Source: Rhynchopus sp. YZ270_cl-10
Lineage: Eukaryota; Euglenozoa; Diplonemea; Diplonemida; Diplonemidae
DNA length: 64,000 nucleotides
Reading direction: 5' to 3'
Assembly: GCA_964035575.1 (NCBI GenBank)
Contig: OZ037882.1
Coordinates: forward strand, 558,001-622,000
The stretch's first letter is position 1. Each line of letters starts with the position of its first letter. The position numbers and the translations under genes are program-made. This document shows positions 34,571 to 44,820 of the stretch, piece after piece. The notes under the pieces are model-generated. The model was not told the origin of the DNA. It did not search any database and saw only the letters and a program-made list of their open reading frames with translations.

Positions 34571-37111
34571 ACGTTTACCCAGCAAATATGGGTCTAATTC
34601 CCAAGGCTACCAATCCGACTTAAACCGACTCAGTAGGGTCAGGTCGGACCGACCCAAACCTACCCAGCAAAAAAGGTCAAAAAATAGATGTCAATTTTGA
34701 GACACTTTTTTTCCACTTTTTTACTTAGGGATTTTTCCGGGTACTTAGCGAAATTTTCGCCATCGAAAGCTGGCCCCTTCCACGGTCGCTGTGGCCTCGG
34801 GACGTTTACCCAGCAAATATGGGTCTAATTCCCAAGGCTACCAATCCGACTTAAACCGACTCAGTAGGGTCAGGTCGGACCGACCCAAACCTACCCAGCA
34901 AAAAAGGTCAAAAAATAGATGTCAATTTTGAGACACTTTTTTTCCACTTTTTTACTTAGGGATTTTTCCGGGTACTTAGCGAAATTTTCGCCATCGAAAG
35001 CTGGCCCCTTCCACGGTCGCTGTGGCCTCGGGACGTTTACCCAGCAAATATGGGTCTAATTCCCAAGGCTACCAATCCGACTTAAACCGACTCAGTAGGG
35101 TCAGGTCGGACCGACCCAAACCTACCCAGCAAAAAAGGTCAAAAAATAGATGTCAATTTTGAGACACTTTTTTTCCACTTTTTTACTTAGGGATTTTTCC
35201 GGGTACTTAGCGAAATTTTCGCCATCGAAAGCTGGCCCCTTCCACGGTCGCTGTGGCCTCGGGACGTTTACCCAGCAAATATGGGTCTAATTCCCAAGGC
35301 TACCAATCCGACTTAAACCGACTCAGTAGGGTCAGGTCGGACCGACCCAAACCTACCCAGCAAAAAAGGTCAAAAAATAGATGTCAATTTTGAGACACTT
35401 TTTTTCCACTTTTTTACTTAGGGATTTTTCCGGGTACTTAGCGAAATTTTCGCCATCGAAAGCTGGCCCCTTCCACGGTCGCTGTGGCCTCGGGACGTTT
35501 ACCCAGCAAATATGGGTCTAATTCCCAAGGCTACCAATCCGACTTAAACCGACTCAGTAGGGTCAGGTCGGACCGACCCAAACCTACCCAGCAAAAAAGG
35601 TCAAAAAATAGATGTCAATTTTGAGACACTTTTTTTCCACTTTTTTACTTAGGGATTTTTCCGGGTACTTAGCGAAATTTTCGCCATCGAAAGCTGGCCC
35701 CTTCCACGGTCGCTGTGGCCTCGGGACGTTTACCCAGCAAATATGGGTCTAATTCCCAAGGCTACCAATCCGACTTAAACCGACTCAGTAGGGTCAGGTC
35801 GGACCGACCCAAACCTACCCAGCAAAAAAGGTCAAAAAATAGATGTCAATTTTGAGACACTTTTTTTCCACTTTTTTACTTAGGGATTTTTCCGGGTACT
35901 TAGCGAAATTTTCGCCATCGAAAGCTGGCCCCTTCCACGGTCGCTGTGGCCTCGGGACGTTTACCCAGCAAATATGGGTCTAATTCCCAAGGCTACCAAT
36001 CCGACTTAAACCGACTCAGTAGGGTCAGGTCGGACCGACCCAAACCTACCCAGCAAAAAAGGTCAAAAAATAGATGTCAATTTTGAGACACTTTTTTTCC
36101 ACTTTTTTACTTAGGGATTTTTCCGGGTACTTAGCGAAATTTTCGCCATCGAAAGCTGGCCCCTTCCACGGTCGCTGTGGCCTCGGGACGTTTACCCAGC
36201 AAATATGGGTCTAATTCCCAAGGCTACCAATCCGACTTAAACCGACTCAGTAGGGTCAGGTCGGACCGACCCAAACCTACCCAGCAAAAAAGGTCAAAAA
36301 ATAGATGTCAATTTTGAGACACTTTTTTTCCACTTTTTTACTTAGGGATTTTTCCGGGTACTTAGCGAAATTTTCGCCATCGAAAGCTGGCCCCTTCCAC
36401 GGTCGCTGTGGCCTCGGGACGTTTACCCAGCAAATATGGGTCTAATTCCCAAGGCTACCAATCCGACTTAAACCGACTCAGTAGGGTCAGGTCGGACCGA
36501 CCCAAACCTACCCAGCAAAAAAGGTCAAAAAATAGATGTCAATTTTGAGACACTTTTTTTCCACTTTTTTACTTAGGGATTTTTCCGGGTACTTAGCGAA
36601 ATTTTCGCCATCGAAAGCTGGCCCCTTCCACGGTCGCTGTGGCCTCGGGACGTTTACCCAGCAAATATGGGTCTAATTCCCAAGGCTACCAATCCGACTT
36701 AAACCGACTCAGTAGGGTCAGGTCGGACCGACCCAAACCTACCCAGCAAAAAAGGTCAAAAAATAGATGTCAATTTTGAGACACTTTTTTTCCACTTTTT
36801 TACTTAGGGATTTTTCCGGGTACTTAGCGAAATTTTCGCCATCGAAAGCTGGCCCCTTCCACGGTCGCTGTGGCCTCGGGACGTTTACCCAGCAAATATG
36901 GGTCTAATTCCCAAGGCTACCAATCCGACTTAAACCGACTCAGTAGGGTCAGGTCGGACCGACCCAAACCTACCCAGCAAAAAAGGTCAAAAAATAGATG
37001 TCAATTTTGAGACACTTTTTTTCCACTTTTTTACTTAGGGATTTTTCCGGGTACTTAGCGAAATTTTCGCCATCGAAAGCTGGCCCCTTCCACGGTCGCT
37101 GTGTCCTCGGG
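34571..37111. repeat. 231-bp satellite, left part (11 exact units)
   Basis: Eleven head-to-tail units of 231 bp (2541 bp exactly). Each unit is a 13-bp linker (ACGTTTACCCAGC), then the 58-bp spacer, then the 160-bp right arm of the family D element. The last unit has GTGTCCTCGGG where others have GTGGCCTCGGG and ends at the insertion point of the family C element. Short open frames crossing unit borders are not genes. Confidence 0.97.
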
Positions 37112-38999
37112 CATGGCTCTAAGTCGGTAGAATCGACCAGATGGGCGGTTTTACCGTACGGGGGGGTCGACCTGCCGAAAAACTTGGCCAAAATCACATT
37201 TTTAAAAAATCAATTTTGGTTTTTTTTTTTCCTAGGGAGATTTTCCGTGTACTTAGCGAAATTTTCAAAAAATAGGTGGTTATTACCATGGCTCTAAGTC
37301 GGTAGAATCGACCAGATGGGCGGTTTTACCGTACGGGGGGGTAGACCTGCCGAAAAACTTGGCCAAAATCACATTTTTAAAAAATCAATTTTGGTTTTTT
37401 TTTTTCCTAGGGAGATTTTCCGTGTACTTAGCGAAATTTTCAAAAAATAGGTGGTTATTACCATGGCTCTAAGTCGGTAGAATCGACCAGATGGGCGGTT
37501 TTACCGTACGGGGGGGTCGACCTGCCGAAAAACTTGGCCAAAATCACATTTTTAAAAAATCAATTTTGGTTTTTTTTTTTCCTAGGGAGATTTTCCGTGT
37601 ACTTAGCGAAATTTTCAAAAAATAGGTGGTTATTACCATGGCTCTAAGTCGGTAGAATCGACCAGATGGGCGGTTTTACCGTACGGGGGGGTCGACCTGC
37701 CGAAAAACTTGGCCAAAATCACATTTTTAAAAAATCAATTTTGGTTTTTTTTTTTCCTAGGGAGATTTTCCGTGTACTTAGCGAAATTTTCAAAAAATAG
37801 GTGGTTATTACCATGGCTCTAAGTCGGTAGAATCGACCAGATGGGCGGTTTTACCGTACGGGGGGGTCGACCTGCCGAAAAACTTGGCCAAAATCACATT
37901 TTTAAAAAATCAATTTTGGTTTTTTTTTTTCCTAGGGAGATTTTCCGTGTACTTAGCGAAATTTTCAAAAAATAGGTGGTTATTACCATGGCTCTAAGTC
38001 GGTAGAATCGACCAGATGGGCGGTTTTACCGTACGGGGGGGTCGACCTGCCGAAAAACTTGGCCAAAATCACATTTTTAAAAAATCAATTTTGGTTTTTT
38101 TTTTTCCTAGGGAGATTTTCCGTGTACTTAGCGAAATTTTCAAAAAATAGGTGGTTATTACCATGGCTCTAAGTCGGTAGAATCGACCAGATGGGCGGTT
38201 TTACCGTACGGGGGGGTCGACCTGCCGAAAAACTTGGCCAAAATCACATTTTTAAAAAATCAATTTTGGTTTTTTTTTTTCCTAGGGAGATTTTCCGTGT
38301 ACTTAGCGAAATTTTCAAAAAATAGGTGGTTATTACCATGGCTCTAAGTCGGTAGAATCGACCAGATGGGCGGTTTTACCGTACGGGGGGGTCGACCTGC
38401 CGAAAAACTTGGCCAAAATCACATTTTTAAAAAATCAATTTTGGTTTTTTTTTTTCCTAGGGAGATTTTCCGTGTACTTAGCGAAATTTTCAAAAAATAG
38501 GTGGTTATTACCATGGCTCTAAGTCGGTAGAATCGACCAGATGGGCGGTTTTACCGTACGGGGGGGTCGACCTGCCGAAAAACTTGGCCAAAATCACATT
38601 TTTAAAAAATCAATTTTGGTTTTTTTTTTTCCTAGGGAGATTTTCCGTGTACTTAGCGAAATTTTCAAAAAATAGGTGGTTATTACCATGGCTCTAAGTC
38701 GGTAGAATCGACCAGATGGGCGGTTTTACCGTACGGGGGGGTCGACCTGCCGAAAAACTTGGCCAAAATCACATTTTTAAAAAATCAATTTTGGTTTTTT
38801 TTTTTCCTAGGGAGATTTTCCGTGTACTTAGCGAAATTTTCAAAAAATAGGTGGTTATTACCATGGCTCTAAGTCGGTAGAATCGACCAGATGGGCGGTT
38901 TTACCGTACGGGGGGGTCGACCTGCCGAAAAACTTGGCCAAAATCACATTTTTAAAAAATCAATTTTGGTTTTTTTTTTTCCTAGGGAGATTTTCCGTG
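37112..38999. repeat. 175-bp satellite, about 10.8 units
   Basis: Unit starts recur every 175 bp (37286, 37461, 37636, 37811 and so on to 38861). The unit begins with family C's terminal sequence CATGGCTCTAAGTCGGTAG, so the array is a tandem growth of the element's own left end. Units are almost identical; the second has GGTAGACC in place of GGTCGACC. The last unit breaks off after TTTTCCGTG at 38999. Confidence 0.97.
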
Positions 39000-39073
39000 G
39001 CTGGGCGCCGAAGGGCTACGGGCGGCTCCGCTTCGCTACGCTTTCGCCCTGCGCCCTTTGGCGCCCAGCCACG
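38996..39073. other. GC-rich hairpin closing the 175-bp array
   Basis: CGTGGCTGGGCGCC pairs exactly with GGCGCCCAGCCACG, and pairing continues with one mismatch through AAGGGC/GCCCTT. It sits exactly where the 175-bp unit is cut off, so it may be a small inserted fold-back element or part of the founder element. Confidence 0.75.
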
Positions 39074-39230
39074 AAAAATTTTCCCACGGAAAAAGCAACG
39101 CGCTACGTACTTAAATCAGCAGTATAACTTGGTATCGCCAACAAGGGGAAGGGCACCGCTGTCTGGTCCACTTGGTCTCTTCAACATGATGAGACTATGT
39201 ACCAAAACCCGCACCTTGTGTGACTCTAGC
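39074..39230. other. Unique DNA inside family C, no gene seen
   Basis: Balanced base composition without repeats. Open frames cross it but match nothing I recognise. It ends with CTCTAGC (39224-39230), the left target copy of the family B element; the sequence resumes at 42158 after that element. It may be the old interior of family C. Confidence 0.5.
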
Positions 39231-39368
39231 CAGTGCTACCAACGCGACAAGAGATTCTAGTCGCGCGACAAAGTGCCACTTGTCGCGCTGTCGCGCCCAA
39301 AAAAAATTTTTTTTTTCGACATCACAAAAATTTTCACCAAAAAAAAAAAAAAAATTTTTATATCACAT

Positions 39369-39404
39369 GTGAAAATGACTTTTTGCTGGGATCCTTCACA
39401 AACG
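39369..39404 (+). repeat. Crypton copy 2, inner inverted repeat, left arm
   Basis: Same 36 bp as 31534-31569; partner at 40797-40833. Confidence 0.85.
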
Positions 39405-39544
39405 GGGCGTGAAATAAAGTGAGCTTTTTTTCACGCTTGCTCTTAGTAATTTCGCTGGAGGCGTGAAAAAAAGTTTCACTGGCGTGAAAAAAAGTTTCAC
39501 TGTTTTCTGTCAGTCACAAAACCACACACTCCACCCTACAAATC

Positions 39545-40561
39545 ATGCCAAGGACCAAGAAGAAGGAGGCTATGGAGGATCTGTATGAGACCGAGCTTCT
39601 GGCAGGGTTGAAGTCAAGCACTGCATACAAAACGGAGTGGAATAAGTTTTTACAACACAATAAAATCACGGGGCGGAAGCAGCCAAGAGAAGAACATGTG
39701 GTCTCTTACTTGACACACCTGCGCGAAGAACGCAGCTACAAAGCCAGCTCATTATGGTCGTGCTACTCTAAGCTCAACTTTATGTTCAAGACGGAGTTCG
39801 ACTTTTCACTAAAGGAGTACCACCGCATCGGGCTGTTGCTGAAGACCTGGGGAAGTGACGAATCGACGAAGAAGAGCAAGACGTTTTCGAAGGGAGAAGT
39901 GGAGATGTTTCTCAAGATGAGCGAGTTGAGCGACTGCTACTGGTGTGTCCGCAAGGCTTACGTCGCGGTGTGTTTTCTGTCGGGAATGAGATGCACAGAA
40001 GCACTGATGCTTGAGATGACAAATTATCAGGAATCACCAGTGGGATACCTCTTCACGTACCAGCACTGTGCTAAGGTGAAAAAGGCCGACATGGAGCGTG
40101 GGAGGTTTGTGGTACCAAGAGACAGCATCTACTTTTGTGTGGTGGAGGAGTACCTGAACCGGCGCTCACCAGTTTCACAGGAGGGTCGCTTCTTCATCAC
40201 TGGAACTAAGACGACAGCTGACAGAACTACTACTGGGACCTTTCGTGTGCAACCTCTTGGCATCAACAAAATGTACGGCATACCTGCAGAAGTCGCGAGG
40301 GTGCTTGCGCTGGACGGTTCGTACACTGGGCACAGCTTCCGCAGGTCTTCTGCGACTCAAGCCGCTGAGGCAGGAGCATCTATTGTACAGATGCAACGCC
40401 ACTATGGGTGGGTCAGTCAGGCAATGCCACAAAGGTACACCGAAGTCACACAGGCCGGTCAAGTTGCGATGTCACAGCTGTTGACACAGAACAACAGTCC
40501 CCCAACTCAGACGCCACAAGAAGTCAAGATTAACATCAATGTGCAACAGAACAAACCATGA
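39545..40561 (+). CDS. Tyrosine recombinase (Crypton-type), copy 2
   Basis: The 338-residue product is identical to that of 31710-32726, with the same catalytic set (R149, H263, R266, H286, Y298) and the same 5' leader with two 21-bp palindromic repeats (39460-39501). An intact frame in both copies, in different surroundings, suggests that the family was moving until recently. The start codon and stop (TGA) are placed as in copy 1, and the downstream A11C6 run is also kept. Alternative reading as a host gene is unlikely because the boundaries match the mobile element exactly. Confidence 0.93.
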   Translation: MPRTKKKEAMEDLYETELLAGLKSSTAYKTEWNKFLQHNKITGRKQPREEHVVSYLTHLREERSYKASSLWSCYSKLNFMFKTEFDFSLKEYHRIGLLLKTWGSDESTKKSKTFSKGEVEMFLKMSELSDCYWCVRKAYVAVCFLSGMRCTEALMLEMTNYQESPVGYLFTYQHCAKVKKADMERGRFVVPRDSIYFCVVEEYLNRRSPVSQEGRFFITGTKTTADRTTTGTFRVQPLGINKMYGIPAEVARVLALDGSYTGHSFRRSSATQAAEAGASIVQMQRHYGWVSQAMPQRYTEVTQAGQVAMSQLLTQNNSPPTQTPQEVKININVQQNKP

Positions 40562-40796
40562 TCATGAGTGCAAAAAAAAAAACCCCCCTTCTGTGATGCT
40601 CTATACACCTGCCCCCCCCCTACAGGCGAGATGAGTGGTGACATCTTGTAATTAGTACCAGTCATAGGAGGCATATATCAAAAAAAGTAACCCCTTCCCT
40701 GCTTTTGATTGATGTTCACATGTTCCCCTACTCTCATTCACACTCTCACTTACAGGTACCCACATTTTGTTCATAAAATCACTCTATTTTACGTCT

Positions 40797-40833
40797 CGTT
40801 TGTGAAGGATCCCAGCAAAAATATCATTTTCAC
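40797..40833 (-). repeat. Crypton copy 2, inner inverted repeat, right arm
   Basis: Same 37 bp as 32963-32999. The 30-bp palindromic repeats of this copy are at 39407-39436 and 40973-41002. Confidence 0.85.
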
Positions 40834-41070
40834 TTGTAAAACAAAACTACGTATTAGTTTGAAATAAAGTGCGTTTTTTCACTTCCACGTATTTTGTCTC
40901 ACTCGTGCTCTATTATTGCCCTCGCCTGCGGCTCGGGCAATAAACTCTCACTCGTGAGCCAAAATTACGTGGGCGTGAAAAAAAGTGCACTTTATTTCAC
41001 GCTAATAATTAGTTATTTTTTGGGTGTGGGCGATTTTGGAAAAAAAAATCCAAAAAAAAAAATCCAGAAA

Positions 41071-41922
41071 TAGCTATTTCCCTCCCTCCCGCGAGAGCCC
41101 GAGGGCGCCCTTGAGGGAGGTCAGGGCAGCCCGAGGGCCGAAGGCCCGAGGGCGCCCTGACCTCCCGAAAGGGCAGCCCGAGCAGTGCTACCAACGCGAC
41201 AAGAGATTCTAGTCGCGCGACAAAGTGCCACTTGTCGCGCTGTCGCGCCCAAAAAAAATTTTTTTTTTCGACATCACAAAAATTTTCACCAAAAAAAAAA
41301 ATTTTTTTTTTTTTTGGGTGTGGGCGATTTTGGAAAAAAAAATCCAAAAAAAAAAATCCAGAAAAAACCATCGCAGACGGTACAGTAGCGACGTAAGCAA
41401 AAGCCATCATTTTTTGACCAAAATTTTGCTAAGTACCCGGAAAAAACGCGATTTTTCCTAACAAAAAAAAAAAAAAAAGTGTCTCAAAATGGAAAAAAAA
41501 ATTTTTCGATTTTTGCGACAACTCATTTTGTCGCGCTGTCGCGGGTGGTTTGTCGCGTGTCGCGCGCGACTTGTCGCGTTGGTAGCACTGGCCCGAGGGC
41601 CAAGGGAGGGAGGGATGTAGCTTTGTGACCCGAAGAGGTCGTTTTCGACCCGAACTGCCTGCAAACAAGCGCTTTTGTGGTGTTTTGTGTACAAACACGT
41701 AGGTTTTTCGGCCCACATGGGTACCATCGTTTGTGGCCTACGGACGCCCAAAAGCATGCGAATACGCTTTTCGAGTCGCAGAAACCAGGTTGTGGGCCGT
41801 TTTAAAAAGTTTTTGGCCGGTTTCAGTCACCAAAACGCACATTCTCTCGCGGGAATTTTTGGTGCTCTCAAGGGAATCCTCTTAGCTCTCAAGGGAATCC
41901 CTTGAGACCTCTGGAGGGTTAC
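41071..41922. mobile_element. Insert in the family B core, with a GC-rich fold-back part
   Basis: Breaks the family B sequence between CCAGAAA and AAAAACCATCGC. A fold-back section has ends 41072-41090 (AGCTATTTCCCTCCCTCCC) and 41604-41622 (GGGAGGGAGGGATGTAGCT), 17 of 19 bases complementary. Inside lies a 13-bp stem hairpin (41115-41127 with 41154-41166) centred on GGGCC-GAA-GGCCC. A second family B element sits within it. The right part (41623-41922) is unique and includes the repeated GCTCTCAAGGGAATCC. Borders are approximate because of A runs. Confidence 0.6.
41183..41590. mobile_element. Family B TIR element, copy 2 (408 bp, uninterrupted)
   Basis: Starts CAGTGCTACCAACGCGACAA and ends with its reverse complement; 21-bp perfect inverted ends followed by TCGCGC-rich DNA. 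Target duplication GCCCGAG at 41176-41182 and 41591-41597. The core has CGACATCAC (41269-41277), an unfilled A11/T14 junction, GGGTGTGGGCGATTTTGG and GCTAAGTACCCGG (41428-41440), following the family A core almost step by step while the ends are unrelated to family A. Confidence 0.9.
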
Positions 41923-42157
41923 AAAAACCATCGCAGACGGTACAGTAGCGACGTAAGCAAAAGCCATCATTTTTTGACCAAAATTTTGCTAAGTACCCGG
42001 AAAAAACGCGATTTTTCCTAACAAAAAAAAAAAAAAAAGTGTCTCAAAATGGAAAAAAAAATTTTTCGATTTTTGCGACAACTCATTTTGTCGCGCTGTC
42101 GCGGGTGGTTTGTCGCGTGTCGCGCGCGACTTGTCGCGTTGGTAGCACTGCTCTAGC

Positions 42158-42366
42158 TCACCCCTTTGGAGGTAGCAGTTCGCTACTTAACTGACGGCTT
42201 CCTAGATGGATCTTCGCAGTGACTAGCATGCACCTGTCATTAGTTTCGCCATGACCCCCCATCAAGAGTAGTGTCCTCTGCCTATTACCTGATGTCTTAG
42301 GGTACGCAAACTTAAGCGCTTTTCAGTGCACAGGCAATGTACTGTCCCGCAAACCCGGCACAGGGT
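42158..42366. other. Unique DNA, no gene seen
   Basis: Balanced composition with no repeat. Directly continues 39074-39223 once the family B element is removed. No product recognised. Confidence 0.5.
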
Positions 42367-43097
42367 ATGACCAAATGGACCGTATTTTGGCTAAAATTTT
42401 GACTTGAACATTTTGTTCACAATTTGCCCAATCTGAGGTTTTCATGGGATTCTTTGCTCCATTTTATGACGTACCACACCCGATTTTGGGAAACCACTGT
42501 ATTGATGTAGGCTTGTACCCAGGTGTATTTTTTCTAGCTACCTCAGTACACAAGGTATGACCAAAATAGCCGTATTTTGGTTGAAAATTTGAGTTGAAAA
42601 TTTTATTCATAATTTGCCCAATCTGAGGTTTTCATTGGATTCTTTGGGCCATTTTATGAGGTACCACGGCAAATTTTGGGCGAAAAAAAAAATTTTTTTT
42701 TCGTCAAAAATCGCCTTGTATAACCACTGTATTGGTGTAGGCTTGTACACAAAAGTGTGTTTTATGTAACCACAGATGGTCAAAACACCCGATTTTTGCG
42801 TTTTTTTGCAGTTTTTGGTGCCCAAAAACCCAGGTAAGGGGTCGAAATTTTCCCGAAAAAAAAATTTTTTTTTTTGAGATTTTTCGATTTTTTGCTAAGG
42901 TGCTGGCCCATACAAACTGTACAGGGTGGGTATTTTATACACAAAATAGCCGTGGAATAAATTCTAGATGCTCAAAACATCAAAATTCTGGCTTTATTTG
43001 CATTTTTGGTGCAGACATGTGCAAAAAATAGTTATTTATTCTACCCCCGGGGAGTCACTTTATCTCCCCCGAGGGAGCCAATATTTCCCCGAGGGCC
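42367..43097. repeat. Older copies of the family C interior repeat
   Basis: Two diverged copies of the unit seen at 43465 and 44310: a partial one from about 42367 (GTATGACCAAATGG, then CAATTTGCCCAATCTGAGGT) and a fuller one from about 42553. Shared landmarks are GTATGACCAAA, AATTTGCCCAATCTGAGG, GTATTG(A/G)TGTAGGCTTGT and GGTCAAAACACCCGATTTTT. The copies become more alike from left to right. Confidence 0.75.
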
Positions 43098-43158
43098 CGT
43101 AGGGCCCGAGGGGAAATATTGGCTCCCGAGGGGAGATAAAGTGAACTCACCGGGGGTA
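43042..43158. repeat. Fold-back repeat with TCACTTTATCTCCC arms
   Basis: TACCCCCGG...TCACTTTATCTCCC...CCAATATTTCCCC, with the reverse complement after a GGGCCC-GTA-GGGCCC centre. Only the right half recurs at the start of the second 845-bp unit (43943). The same TCACTTTATCTCCC core forms the 20-bp repeat at 44821. Confidence 0.75.
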
Positions 43159-44787
43159 AATATGTAATTTTGTATCCCAAAGGGTGCACTTTTGACCTCC
43201 CGAAGCAAAAAAAAATGGCTTATAAGGCCTATGTAGGGTCTCTTATACAGGCTACTGTAGACCAGAATCCTTGTCATTTTTCTTGAAATTTCTGAAAAAA
43301 ATCAGGGAAAAATTCAAAGTTTCAGAATTTTGTGACTTTTTGGGTATTATTTTTGATTTTTTGGCAATTTTTCAAAAAAAAACGGGAAAACGAGAAAAAA
43401 AACCGGACCCTAACCCACAGAATGAGCTCAATAGGCGAGCGAAGCGAGCCTATTGGGCGACTTTTGACCGTATTTTGGTTGAAAATTTGAGTTGAAAATT
43501 TTTTTCATAATTTGCCCAATCTGAGGTTTTCATTGGATTCTTTGGGCCATTTTATGAGGTACCACGGCAAATTTTGGGCGAAAAAAAAAATTTTTTTTTG
43601 GTCAAAAATCGCCTTGTATAACCACTGTATTGGTGTAGGCTTATCCACAGAAGTGTGTTTTGTGTAACCACAGATGGTCAAAACACCCGATTTTTGCGTT
43701 TTTTTGCATTTTTTGGTGCCCAAAAACCCAGGTCAAGGGTCGAAATTTTCTCGAAAAAAAAAAATTTTTTTTTGAGATTTTTCGATTTTTTGCTAAGGTG
43801 CTGGCCCATACAAACTGTACAGGGTGGGTATTTTATGCACAAAATGGTCAGGAAATAAATATGTGATGCTCAAAACATCAAAATTTTTCGTTTTTTTGCA
43901 TTTTTGGGCCAATCTGAGCCCAAAAAAAATTTTTTTTTCGTACGTAGGGCCCGAGGGGAAATATTGGCTCCCGAGGGGAGATAAAGTGAACTCACCGGGG
44001 GTAAATATGTAATTTTGTATCCCAAAGGGTGCACTTTTGACCTCCCGAAGCAAAAAAAAATGGCTTATAAGGCCTATGTAGGGTCTCTTATACAGGCTAC
44101 TGTAGACCAGAATCCTTGTCATTTTTCTTGAAATTTCTGAAAAAAATCAGGGAAAAATTCAAAGTTTCAGAATTTTGTGACTTTTTGGGTATTATTTTTG
44201 ATTTTTTGGCAATTTTTCAAAAAAAAACGGGAAAACGAGAAAAAAAACCGGACCCTAACCCACAGAATGAGCTCAATAGGCGAGCGAAGCGAGCCTATTG
44301 GGCGACTTTTGACCGTATTTTGGTTGAAAATTTGAGTTGAAAATTTTTTTCATAATTTGCCCAATCTGAGGTTTTCATTGGATTCTTTGGGCCATTTTAT
44401 GAGGTACCACGGCAAATTTTGGGCGAAAAAAAAAATTTTTTTTTGGTCAAAAATCGCCTTGTATAACCACTGTATTGGTGTAGGCTTATCCACAGAAGTG
44501 TGTTTTGTGTAACCACAGATGGTCAAAACACCCGATTTTTGCGTTTTTTTGCATTTTTTGGTGCCCAAAAACCCAGGTCAAGGGTCGAAATTTTCTCGAA
44601 AAAAAAAAATTTTTTTTTGAGATTTTTCGATTTTTTGCTAAGGTGCTGGCCCATACAAACTGTACAGGGTGGGTATTTTATGCACAAAATGGTCAGGAAA
44701 TAAATATGTGATGCTCAAAACATCAAAATTTTTCGTTTTTTTGCATTTTTGGGCCAATCTGAGCCCAAAAAAAATTTTTTTTTCACC
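43098..44787. repeat. 845-bp tandem duplication
   Basis: Unit 1 is 43098-43942 and unit 2 is 43943-44787; landmarks are offset by exactly 845 and I see no differences. Open frames of 62-109 residues repeat in both, but they are rich in K/F from A/T runs and look like by-products. The junction falls in the centre of the fold-back at 43042-43158, which suggests a hairpin-linked origin. Confidence 0.88.
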
Positions 44788-44820
44788 TGAAATTTGTCTT
44801 TGCCAAAAAAAAAATTTTGG

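Larger units (their letters stand above)
39360..41015 (+). mobile_element. Crypton-type tyrosine recombinase element, copy 2
   Basis: Same element as 31525-33181, one base shorter (C9 in place of C10 in the run before 40621). It lies between CACC-A-run and T-run-GGGTGTGGGCG of a family B element, the position that corresponds to the site used by copy 1 in family A. Flanks differ from those of copy 1, so this is a separate insertion and not a block duplication. Confidence 0.88.
39231..42150. mobile_element. Family B TIR element, copy 1, split by two later insertions
   Basis: Left end CAGTGCTACCAACGCGACAA at 39231, right end the reverse complement ending GTTGGTAGCACTG at 42150. Target duplication CTCTAGC at 39224-39230 and 42151-42157 shows that the two ends belong to one insertion. 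Removing Crypton copy 2 (39360-41015) and the insert at 41071-41922 leaves about 410 bp that line up with the uninterrupted copy at 41183-41590. Confidence 0.88.

Noticed and set aside
43271-44340. 74-residue frames repeated at 43271 and 44116
   Set aside because: Identity follows from the 845-bp duplication; composition reflects A/T runs and no domain is seen.
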